From contig NZ_DASUSQ010000017.1 of the NCBI RefSeq assembly GCF_036375055.1, forward strand, positions 43,165 to 107,164: a DNA stretch of 64,000 nucleotides. Direction: 5' to 3'. The notes below the pieces were generated by a model. That model saw only the letters and a program-made list of their open reading frames with translations. It made no database searches and was not told where the DNA came from. Origin of the DNA: Umezawaea sp036375055 (GTDB lineage Bacteria > Actinomycetota > Actinomycetes > Mycobacteriales > Pseudonocardiaceae). This document shows, one piece after another, positions 57,485 through 64,000 of this stretch. Made by a program: the position numbers and the translations under genes. Numbering within the stretch: position 1 is the first letter of the stretch; the number at the start of each line of letters is the position of its first letter.

Positions 57485-58573
57485 GTGGACTTTGCCCCCG
57501 ACGAGACCCAGGACGAGGTGCGGGGCCTGTGCGCGCGGGTGCTGGACCGGGAGACCGGCGAGCGCGGCGACCCCGGTTACGACGACGCGGCGTGGAAGGC
57601 GATGGGCGAGGCAGGGCTGACCGCGCTCGCGGTGCCGGAACGGCTCGGCGGTGACGGGCTGGGCCTCCTGGAGGTCGCCGCGGTGCTGACCGAGGTCGGC
57701 CGCCGGGCCGCGGCCGTGCCCGCGTTCGCCGCGCTGGCGCTGGGCGTGCTGCCGGTCGTCCGCTACGGCACCCCCGACCAGCAGGACGAACTCCTGCCGG
57801 TGGTGGCGGCGCACGGCGGTGTGCTCACCGCGGCGCAGAGCGAGCCCTCCGACCCGCTGCCCTCCGAGCCCCGCACCGCGGCCCGGCTCGACGGCGCGGA
57901 GTACGTGCTGTCCGGCACGAAGGTGGGCGTGCCGTTCGCGGGGACCGCGCACCGCGTCCTGGTGACGGCCACGCTCCGGGACGGACCCGGCGTGCTGGTC
58001 GTGGACCCGACGGCGGACGGCGTGTCGCTGGTGCCGACCCGCTCCTCCGGCGGCGCGCCGGAGGCCACCGTGCGGCTGCACGACGTCCGGGTGCCCGCCG
58101 CGGCCCTGCTGGGCGACGGCGCGGTGACCGGACTGCGCCGGTTCGCGCTCGCGGGCGCCTGCGCGCTCGGCGACGGCGTCCTGGCGGGCGCGCTCGACCT
58201 GACCGTGGCGCACGTGGGGACGCGGCACCAGTTCGGCAAGCCGCTGTCGGCGTTCCAGGCCGTCGCGGGCCAGGTCGCCGACGTCTACGTCGCCGCCCGC
58301 ACGCTGCACCTGGCCGCGCTGGCCGCGTGCTGGCGCCTGTCGACCGGCCGCGACGCCGACCTCGACCTGGACACCGCCGCGCACTGGCTCGCGGGCGAGG
58401 CGCTCGTGGCCGTGCACACGTGCCACCACCTGCACGGCGGGCTGGGCGTGGACATCACCCACCCGATGCACCGGTTCTACGGGCTGGCCAAGGACCTCAC
58501 CCGGTTCGTCGGCGGCGCGGAGCACCGGCTGGACCTGCTCGCCCGGCACGAGGAGGAGCCCGGTGTTCGTTGA
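57485..58573 (+). CDS. fadE28: Acyl-CoA dehydrogenase FadE28 (ChsE2 subunit)
   Basis: 362 residues from GTG 57485 with GAGGAG upstream. Acyl-CoA dehydrogenase fold: AAWKAMGEAGLTALAVPERLGGDGLGLLEVAAVLTEVGRR, HVGTRHQFGKPLSAFQAVAGQVADVYVA, HHLHGGLGVDITHPMHRFYGLAKDL. In mycobacteria FadE28 and FadE29 form the alpha2beta2 ChsE2 enzyme that dehydrogenates the three-carbon side chain of the cholesterol intermediate. Gene order here, FadE28-FadE29-ChsH2-ChsH1-Ltp2, is that of the igr operon, which is the main reason for the name. It overlaps fadE29 by 11 bases. Confidence 0.88.
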   Translation: MDFAPDETQDEVRGLCARVLDRETGERGDPGYDDAAWKAMGEAGLTALAVPERLGGDGLGLLEVAAVLTEVGRRAAAVPAFAALALGVLPVVRYGTPDQQDELLPVVAAHGGVLTAAQSEPSDPLPSEPRTAARLDGAEYVLSGTKVGVPFAGTAHRVLVTATLRDGPGVLVVDPTADGVSLVPTRSSGGAPEATVRLHDVRVPAAALLGDGAVTGLRRFALAGACALGDGVLAGALDLTVAHVGTRHQFGKPLSAFQAVAGQVADVYVAARTLHLAALAACWRLSTGRDADLDLDTAAHWLAGEALVAVHTCHHLHGGLGVDITHPMHRFYGLAKDLTRFVGGAEHRLDLLARHEEEPGVR

Positions 58574-59726
58574 CCTCACGGACGGCCAGCGCGCGCTGCG
58601 CGACGAGCTGCGCGCCTACTTCGCCGGGCTGCTGTCCCCGGACGACCGCGCGGCGATGCTCACCGAGCGCCACGGCGAGGTCTACCGCGCGCTGGTGCGC
58701 CGGATGGGCCGCGACGGGTGGCTCGGCGTCGGCTGGCCCGAGGAGTACGGCGGACGCGGGTTCGGCGAGGTCGAGCAGCAGGTCTTCGTCAACGAGGCCG
58801 CGCGAGCGGACGTGCCGCTGCCCTACGTGACCCTCCAGACCGTCGGGCCCACGTTGCAGGCGCACGGGACGCGGGAGCAGAAGGACTTCTTCCTGCCGCG
58901 CATCCTGTCCGGCGAGGTGCACTTCGCGATCGGCTACACCGAGCCGGAGGCGGGCACGGACCTGGCGTCGCTGCGCACCAGGGCCGTTCGCGACGGCGAC
59001 CACTACGTGGTGAACGGCCAGAAGACGTTCACCACGGGCGGGCACGACGCCGACTTCGTGTGGCTGGCGTGCCGGACCGGCGCGGAGGGCTCCCGGCACC
59101 GCGGGATCTCGATCCTGATCGTCGACACCACCGACCCCGGCTACTCGTGGACGCCGATCATCACCTGCGACGGCGCCCACCACGTCAACGCGACCTACTA
59201 CACCGACGTGCGGGTGCCGGTCGGGATGCGGGTCGGCGAGGAGGACGCGGGCTGGCGGCTCATCACCACCCAGCTCAACCACGAGCGGGTCATGCTCGGA
59301 CCGGCGGGCCGGATCGCCGCGCAGCTCGACCGGGTACGCCGGTGGGCGTCGACCAGGACGGGCCCGGACGGCGGGCCGCTGCTCGCGCGACCCGACGTGC
59401 GACGGGCGTTCGCGGAGGTGCGGGCCGTGGTGCGGGTCAACGAGCTGCTGAACTGGCAGGTGGCCTCGTCCCCCGGCGGGGAGGTCGCCGACGCCTCGGC
59501 GACCAAGGTGTTCTCCTCCGAGAGGACCCAGCGGGTCGGGCGGGTGCTGGAGGAGGTCGTCGGCAGGCACGGCGACCCGGCCGACCCCGAGACCGCCGAG
59601 CTGGCGCTCTGGCTGGACGTGCAGGCGAAGCGGAACCTCGTGCTCACCTTCGGCGGCGGCGTCAACGAGGTCCAGCGCGAGCTGGTGGCGTCCATCGGGC
59701 TGGGACTGCCGAGGGTGCCGCGATGA
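58563..59726 (+). CDS. fadE29: Acyl-CoA dehydrogenase FadE29 (ChsE2 subunit)
   Basis: 387 residues, the same length as mycobacterial FadE29; GTG 58563 lies after GAGGAGG inside the end of fadE28. Motifs: MGRDGWLGVGWPEEYGGRGF, IGYTEPEAGTDLASLRTRAV (flavin/acyl site), VNGQKTFTTGGHDADFVWLA, and the C-terminal KVFSSERTQRVGRVLEE and VLTFGGGVNEVQRELVA. It contributes the catalytic base and flavin contacts of the ChsE2 heterotetramer in characterised homologues. Part of the KstR-controlled operon. Confidence 0.9.
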   Translation: MFVDLTDGQRALRDELRAYFAGLLSPDDRAAMLTERHGEVYRALVRRMGRDGWLGVGWPEEYGGRGFGEVEQQVFVNEAARADVPLPYVTLQTVGPTLQAHGTREQKDFFLPRILSGEVHFAIGYTEPEAGTDLASLRTRAVRDGDHYVVNGQKTFTTGGHDADFVWLACRTGAEGSRHRGISILIVDTTDPGYSWTPIITCDGAHHVNATYYTDVRVPVGMRVGEEDAGWRLITTQLNHERVMLGPAGRIAAQLDRVRRWASTRTGPDGGPLLARPDVRRAFAEVRAVVRVNELLNWQVASSPGGEVADASATKVFSSERTQRVGRVLEEVVGRHGDPADPETAELALWLDVQAKRNLVLTFGGGVNEVQRELVASIGLGLPRVPR

Positions 59727-60664
59727 GCGCCGTGGAGCGGGAGGCCGCCCGGATCGCCGCGGCGGGCGAGAGCGAACGCCGGTTCGCCCGCGACCCGGTG
59801 AACCTGCCGATGGTGCTCAACTGGGTGGAGGCCCTCGGCGACGCGAACCCGGTCTACACCGACCGGGGGGCGGCCGTGGCGGCCGGGCACGGAGGGCTGG
59901 TCGCGCCGCCCGCGATGATCCAGGTGTGGACGATGGGCGGCCTGCACGGGCGGCGCGCCCCGGACGACCCGCTCGGCGCGATGATCGCCGTGCTCGACGA
60001 GGCCGGGTTCACCTCCGTCGTGGCGACCAACAGCGACCAGACCTACCACCGCTACCTGCGGCACGGCGAGCACGTCGCGGTGACGACGCGGCTGGAGGAC
60101 GTGGTGGGGCCCAAGCGGACGGCGCTGGGCGAGGGCTGGTTCGTGACGACCGGGAACACCTGGTACGTCGGGGACGAGGTGGTCGCGGAGATGCGGTTCC
60201 GGGTGCTGAAGTTCCGCCCGGCCGCCGAACCCGCCGAGACGGCGCGGGTCGCGCCCGCGCCGGTGATCCGGCCCGCGACCACCCTCGACACCGAGTACTT
60301 CTGGGAGGGCACGGCGCTGGGGGAGCTGCGGATCCAGCGGTGCGGGGGGTGCGGGCTGCTGCGGCACCCGCCGGGGCCGATGTGCCCGGAGTGCGGCGCC
60401 ACCAAGCCGACCCACCTCGTCTCCGACGGCGTCGGCGAGGTCTACAGCTACGTCGTGCACCACCACCCCCGCGTGCCCGGCCGGGAGACGCCGTTCGTCG
60501 TCGCGCTGGTCGAGCTGGACGAGGGCGTGCGGATGCTGGGCGAGCTGACCGGGATCGCGCCGGACGACGTCCGCGTGGGCCTGCCCGTCGAGGTCGTGTT
60601 CACGCGGGTCGACGACGACCTGACCATGCCGAGTTGGCGACCACGCGCGGGAGGCCGCTCATGA
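59723..60664 (+). CDS. chsH2: ChsH2, MaoC-DUF35 enoyl-CoA hydratase subunit
   Basis: 313 residues (mycobacterial ChsH2 about 311), ATG 59723 overlapping the fadE29 stop (ATGA). N-terminal MaoC-like hot-dog domain (about 20-165: RFARDPVNLPMVLNWVEALGDANPVYTDR, APPAMIQVWTMGG, GFTSVVATNSDQTYHRYLRHGEHVAV). C-terminal DUF35 with a zinc ribbon (about 200-305: CGGCGLLRHPPG, MCPECG) and an OB fold (VYSYVVHHHPRVPG). It pairs with ChsH1 to hydrate the side-chain enoyl-CoA, and its DUF35 part binds the Ltp2 aldolase. Confidence 0.93.
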   Translation: MSAVEREAARIAAAGESERRFARDPVNLPMVLNWVEALGDANPVYTDRGAAVAAGHGGLVAPPAMIQVWTMGGLHGRRAPDDPLGAMIAVLDEAGFTSVVATNSDQTYHRYLRHGEHVAVTTRLEDVVGPKRTALGEGWFVTTGNTWYVGDEVVAEMRFRVLKFRPAAEPAETARVAPAPVIRPATTLDTEYFWEGTALGELRIQRCGGCGLLRHPPGPMCPECGATKPTHLVSDGVGEVYSYVVHHHPRVPGRETPFVVALVELDEGVRMLGELTGIAPDDVRVGLPVEVVFTRVDDDLTMPSWRPRAGGRS

Positions 60665-61059
60665 CCGGGACACCGACCCTCGGGGACTCGCTGCCGGAGG
60701 TGCACGTCGAGGCCACCCCGACGTTCGTCGTCAGCACCGCCCTCGCGACGCGGGACTTCCAGGACGTGCACCACGACCGCGACCTCGCCGTGGCGCGCGG
60801 CTCGAAGGACATCTTCGTCAACATCCTCACCACGACCGGTCTGGTGCAGCGCTACGTCACCGACTGGGCGGGTCCGGCGGCGCTGGTGCGCGCGGTCGAC
60901 GTCCGGCTCGGCGCTCCCTGCTACGCCCACGACACGCTGAAGTTCTTCGGCCAGGTCGTCGACCGCTTCGGCGACGACGGCTACGTGGTCGAGGTGGTGG
61001 GCCGCACCGCCCACGGCGACCACGTCGTCGCCACCGTCCGGATCGAGGTGCCCGCATGA
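60661..61059 (+). CDS. chsH1: ChsH1, MaoC-like enoyl-CoA hydratase subunit
   Basis: 132 residues, ATG 60661 overlapping the previous stop (ATGA). Single hot-dog domain: FVVSTALATRDFQDVHHDRDLAVARGSKDIFVNILTTTGLVQRYVTDW contains the hydratase-type Asp and His pair in DFQDVHHDR. It forms the catalytic ChsH1-ChsH2 heterodimer in mycobacteria, adding water to the 3-oxo-4-pregnene side-chain thioester. Length and position match the family. Confidence 0.93.
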   Translation: MTGTPTLGDSLPEVHVEATPTFVVSTALATRDFQDVHHDRDLAVARGSKDIFVNILTTTGLVQRYVTDWAGPAALVRAVDVRLGAPCYAHDTLKFFGQVVDRFGDDGYVVEVVGRTAHGDHVVATVRIEVPA

Positions 61060-62210
61060 GCCTGTCCGGGGCCGCCGCGGTCGTCGGGATCGGGGCCACC
61101 GACTTCTCCAAGGACTCCGGCCGCAGCGAGCTGGGGCTGGCCGCCGAGGCCGTGCGCGACGCGCTCGCCGACGCCGGGCTCGAACCGTCCGACGTGGACG
61201 GACTGGTGAGCTTCACCATGGACACCAACGCCGAGATCGCCGTGGCGCGGGAACTGGGGATACCGGAGCTGCGGTTCTTCAGCCGGGTCCACTACGGCGG
61301 CGGCGCCGCGTGCGCGACGGTGCAGCAGGCGGCGATGGCCGTCGCGACCGGGGTGGCCGAGGTGGTCGTCTGCTACCGCGCGTTCAACGAGCGGTCCGGG
61401 CACCGGTTCGGCCAGGTGCGGACGGCGGCGGCCGGTTCGGTCGACAACAGCTGGTCCTACCCGATGGGTCTGGGCACGCCCGCCGCGATGGTCGCCATGT
61501 TCGCCCGCCGGTACATGCACGTCCACGGCGCCACCAGCGAGGACTTCGGCCGCGTCGCCGTCGTCGACCGCAAGCACGCGGCCACCAACCCGAAGGCGTG
61601 GTTCCACGAGCGCCCGATCACCCTGGAGGACCACCAGTCGTCCCGGTGGATCGCCGAACCGCTGCGGCTGCTCGACTGCTGCCAGGAGAGCGACGGCGGC
61701 GTGGCGATCGTCGTGACCAGCGCGGAACGGGCGCGCGACCTGCGCAGGCCGCCCGCGGTGATCAGGGCCGCCGCGCAGGGCAGCGGCGCCGACCAGTTCA
61801 CCATGACCAGCTACTACCGCGACGACCTCACCGGACTGCCGGAGATGGGGGTCGTCGCGACGGCGCTGTGGCGCCAGTCGGGCCTCGGTCCGTCCGATGT
61901 GGACGTCGCCGTGCTCTACGACCACTTCACGCCGTTCGTCCTGGTGCAGCTGGAGGAGCTGGGGTTCTGCGAGCGCGGCGAGGCCAGGCACTTCATCGCG
62001 GACGGGATGCTGGAGCTGGACGGCGGACTGCCGCTCAACCCGCACGGCGGCCAGCTCGGGGAGGCGTACGTGCACGGGATGAACGGGATCGCCGAGGCGG
62101 TGCGGCAGGTGCGGGGCACGGCGGTGAACCAGGTGCGCGGCGTGGGGCACGTGCTGGTGACGGCGGGCACCGGCGTGCCGACCAGCGGGCTGGTGCTGGG
62201 GGTGGCGTAG
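61056..62210 (+). CDS. ltp2: Ltp2, thiolase-like retro-aldolase of sterol side-chain cleavage
   Basis: 384 residues (mycobacterial Ltp2 about 386), ATG 61056 overlapping the chsH1 stop. Thiolase fold (AAVVGIGATDFSKDSGRSELGLAAEAVRDALADAGL, VHYGGGAACATVQQAAMAVATGVAEVVVCYRAFNERSG) without the thiolase nucleophile Cys; SYYRDDLTGLPEMG, LYDHFTPFVLVQLEELGFC and GGLPLNPHGGQLGEAYVHGMNGIAEAVRQ follow. Ltp2 with the ChsH2 DUF35 domain cleaves the hydroxylated thioester to an androstane ketone and propionyl-CoA, the last side-chain step. It ends the operon. Confidence 0.93.
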   Translation: MSLSGAAAVVGIGATDFSKDSGRSELGLAAEAVRDALADAGLEPSDVDGLVSFTMDTNAEIAVARELGIPELRFFSRVHYGGGAACATVQQAAMAVATGVAEVVVCYRAFNERSGHRFGQVRTAAAGSVDNSWSYPMGLGTPAAMVAMFARRYMHVHGATSEDFGRVAVVDRKHAATNPKAWFHERPITLEDHQSSRWIAEPLRLLDCCQESDGGVAIVVTSAERARDLRRPPAVIRAAAQGSGADQFTMTSYYRDDLTGLPEMGVVATALWRQSGLGPSDVDVAVLYDHFTPFVLVQLEELGFCERGEARHFIADGMLELDGGLPLNPHGGQLGEAYVHGMNGIAEAVRQVRGTAVNQVRGVGHVLVTAGTGVPTSGLVLGVA

Positions 62211-62211
62211 C

Positions 62212-62622
62212 TCAGTCCGGCCGGTCCACCAGGGCGACCAGCTTCTTCGGCGCCAGCACGCAGTAGCTGTCGGTCAGCAGCTCACCGACCTCCTCCCAGT
62301 CGACGTCGTCGGTGATCACCAGACCGACGACGTCGGTTCCCCACCCGGCCTTGAAGAACGGGTGGCCGGTGCCGACCAGCGCGTCGAGTTCGGAACCGGG
62401 CGCCCGGAACGTCATGACGACGATCGGCTCCGTCGCTCCCGAGGCCCTCGCGTACGCCGCCGGGTGCTCGGGTTCGACCGTGAGGACGTGGGCGAAGGTC
62501 CGCTTGCGCACCATCCACCGCGTGCCCCGCCAGGCCTGTTCCTCGTAGGCGTCGGGCAGCCCGAGGCACAGCGACCGCAGCCGGGCCAGGACGGGCGCGG
62601 GCACGTCTCCGCAGTCGACCAC
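62212..62622 (-). CDS. MmcQ/YjbR-family DNA-binding-fold protein
   Basis: 136 residues from GTG 62622. MmcQ/YjbR (CyaY-like fold) signature: LRSLCLGLPDAYEEQAWRGTRWMVRKRTFAHVL, VVMTFRAPGSELDALVGTGHPFFKAGWGTDVVGLVI, DWEEVGELLTDSYCVLAPKKLVALV. The cellular role of this family is not established. It is convergent with ltp2, with 1 base between the stops, and precedes by 10 bases nothing else on its strand but the upstream hydrolase gene's end at 62633. Confidence 0.9.
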   Translation of the reverse strand: MVDCGDVPAPVLARLRSLCLGLPDAYEEQAWRGTRWMVRKRTFAHVLTVEPEHPAAYARASGATEPIVVMTFRAPGSELDALVGTGHPFFKAGWGTDVVGLVITDDVDWEEVGELLTDSYCVLAPKKLVALVDRPD

Positions 62623-62632
62623 CCGGCCGACC

Positions 62633-63958
62633 CTACCGGTGCGGGCCGTCGCCGAACGCGTGATCGAGGTAGTCCTTGAACTGCACGCTGATCGTGTGCA
62701 GGTCCGACGGCCAGTTCGGCACGGCGAGGGTCCGCGACCGGCCGTCGCTTCCGCGCGCGGTCTGGGTGAGGCGGACGGTGCCGCTGGGCTGGGCCGGCAG
62801 GTAGGTGTCCACGCCGGTCAGGAACGGCAGTGAGCCGAACGGGGCGGGCGGGGTCCCCGGCACGGACACGCCGTCGCAGCCGTCGTCGAACACGAAGCCC
62901 GCGAGCACCTGCCGGGCGCGCGGCGCGACGGCGGGTGCCAGCACGTCGACCCCGTCGAACTCCAGGCGGTCGTTGTCGGTCGGCTGGTCGGCCCACCACT
63001 CCCGGTTGCGCAGCACGGTGAACGCCGAACTGCCGGGGCACTGGTCGATCAGGTCGCCGATGCCGCCCGGACCGGAGACCTGGAGGCGCAGGAACAGGTC
63101 GCTGCGCTCGAACGGCTCGAAGTAGTAGTGGTACGTGCGCTCGCCCTCGCGTTCGAGCACCAGCTCGTAGTGCTCGCGGCCGTTCACCCGCAGCGGCCCG
63201 AACGCGCCGTCCGCCCCGACCTCCACGCTCTGCCGGACGGCGCGGCGCGCCCCGGTCCGGCCGTCGAGCGCCCAGACCCGCAGCCGGCCCGCGACCCCCT
63301 GGTTCTGCGGGAAGTACGCCGCCCGGCCCGCGATCCGGACGAGCGCGGGCGGTTCGGGCCGCACGTCGGTGGTGGCCGCGTCCCGGCCGGTGAGGAAGCG
63401 GTGGACGTGGGCGAAGCTCTCCGCCGACGTCGCGGTCTCCGTGTGCCCCAGGTGGGTCAGGTACACGTTGGTCGCGCCGCCGATGGAGCCGGTCGGTTGC
63501 AGGCTTCCCCACAGCGCGAGCGTCGGCACGCCACCCGGCGGGGCGGCGCTGGACCTGCCGTCGACGTTGACGTACCGGCGCACCAGCGCCGCCCGTTCGG
63601 GCGTGCCCAGGAAGGCGTGCAGGACGGTCGTGCCGCGGGAGTGCGCCACGACGTCCACCGACCGCGCTCCGGTGCGGGCCAGCACGTCCGCGAGGAACCC
63701 GTCGAGGCCGGCGACCGCGGCGTCGTTGGTGGCCACGCTGGTGTCGTACTCGTAGGCGTGCAGCAGCCGGTCGGGGTACCCGTTGGTGGACAACCGCTTC
63801 GCGGTCGACTGCCACTGCTGCGCCGACCCCTGCTGGCCGTGCACGAAGACCACCGGCGTGCGCCCGGCGGGCGAGGCGTTCACCGCGGGCGCGGTCACCA
63901 CCGCCGTCACGAACGCGAGGAGCGCCACGAGCAGCGGCGGACGGGCGACGATCGGCAC
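62633..63958 (-). CDS. Secreted lipase-like alpha/beta hydrolase
   Basis: 441 residues from GTG 63958; in-frame GTG 63970 and ATG 63994 are alternatives close to the window edge. Signal peptide VARPPLLVALLAFVTAVVTAPAVNA. Lipase core: TPVVFVHGQQGSAQQWQSTAKRL, nucleophile motif VVAHSRGTTVLHAF with Ser, and NVYLTHLGHTETATS supplying the likely His. The C-terminal half (about 190-441) is beta-rich: VRVWALDGRTG-type strands, GPLRVNGREHYELVLEREGERTYHYYF, and a segment resembling a carboxypeptidase-regulatory-like fold. This layout occurs in secreted actinobacterial esterases/lipases. Substrate is unknown. Confidence 0.82.
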   Translation of the reverse strand: MPIVARPPLLVALLAFVTAVVTAPAVNASPAGRTPVVFVHGQQGSAQQWQSTAKRLSTNGYPDRLLHAYEYDTSVATNDAAVAGLDGFLADVLARTGARSVDVVAHSRGTTVLHAFLGTPERAALVRRYVNVDGRSSAAPPGGVPTLALWGSLQPTGSIGGATNVYLTHLGHTETATSAESFAHVHRFLTGRDAATTDVRPEPPALVRIAGRAAYFPQNQGVAGRLRVWALDGRTGARRAVRQSVEVGADGAFGPLRVNGREHYELVLEREGERTYHYYFEPFERSDLFLRLQVSGPGGIGDLIDQCPGSSAFTVLRNREWWADQPTDNDRLEFDGVDVLAPAVAPRARQVLAGFVFDDGCDGVSVPGTPPAPFGSLPFLTGVDTYLPAQPSGTVRLTQTARGSDGRSRTLAVPNWPSDLHTISVQFKDYLDHAFGDGPHR

Positions 63959-64000
63959 GGTGGCCCCCACGACGTCGGGAACGGGCCACCGCACCGTAAC

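Noticed and set aside
1..64000. tRNA, rRNA, CRISPR arrays, prophage, integrative elements or a natural-product gene cluster
   Set aside because: None was seen. The two SARP-type regulators are not accompanied by polyketide, peptide or terpene synthases here.

Overview
The window is about 73% or more G+C with strong third-position G/C bias, frequent GTG starts, ATGA/GTGA stop-start overlaps and dense TetR/LacI/SARP/XRE regulation. This indicates a soil actinomycete, most likely in the Pseudonocardiales (Saccharothrix/Lentzea/Actinosynnema type). The genus is an inference; there is no rRNA or tRNA here to test it. Because of the base bias, almost every gene has long open frames on the opposite strand, which are left out.

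Layout. 1-7.4 kb: a minus-strand operon for pectin use (pectate lyase-pectinesterase fusion, two sugar ABC permeases, a sugar-binding lipoprotein cut by the window edge), split by a decayed IS605/IS1341-type tnpB element, with a divergent LacI regulator. 7.4-13 kb: a SpoIIE-type phosphatase and STAS protein pair, an alpha/beta hydrolase with divergent TetR, and a sigma factor co-transcribed with an LCP-family protein. 13-24 kb: a secreted GH64 beta-1,3-glucanase with a CebR-like box, an XRE regulator divergent from an aldo/keto reductase, a GH13 glucosidase-alditol oxidase-unknown protein operon facing an HTH gene across a double palindromic operator, and a TetX-like monooxygenase. 24-28 kb: two TetR/oxidoreductase modules. 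28-32 kb: an orphan mannitol-type PTS EIIC, an orphan DUF742 protein and a secreted GH5 enzyme with an unusual C-terminal Cys-repeat module. 32-38 kb: a SARP-ATPase regulator with an 11-bp repeat array between it and a dehalogenase-like hydrolase, then a hemerythrin and a tandem HxlR protein. 38-43.4 kb: an XRE-cupin regulator and a five-gene trans-4-hydroxyproline catabolic operon. 43.4-44 kb: decayed genes. 44-48.5 kb: a three-subunit molybdenum hydroxylase (PaoABC/YagTSR type) with divergent TetR. 48.7-54.6 kb: an AfsR-like regulator, two secreted proteins and an MBL-fold hydrolase. 54.5-62.2 kb: kstR divergent from fadE34-fadE28-fadE29-chsH2-chsH1-ltp2, the sterol side-chain degradation module, with KstR consensus boxes in the intergenic region. 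62.2-64 kb: a MmcQ/YjbR protein and a secreted lipase-like hydrolase.

How it fits together. Many catabolic modules match plant-derived material: pectin, callose-type beta-1,3-glucan, GH5-type beta-glycans, isomalto-oligosaccharides, alditols/mannitol, hydroxyproline (abundant in plant wall extensins) and sterol side chains. Nearly every module has its own local regulator and a palindromic operator in the divergent promoter. No tRNA, rRNA, CRISPR array or integrative element was seen. The most unusual items are a hairpin whose loop is exactly a start codon (18088-18120), the 11-bp array upstream of the SARP gene (35490-35538), the overlapping double operator at 21176-21219, the tnpB relic whose right end overlaps the permease stop codon, and the triple Cys-repeat tail of the GH5 enzyme.
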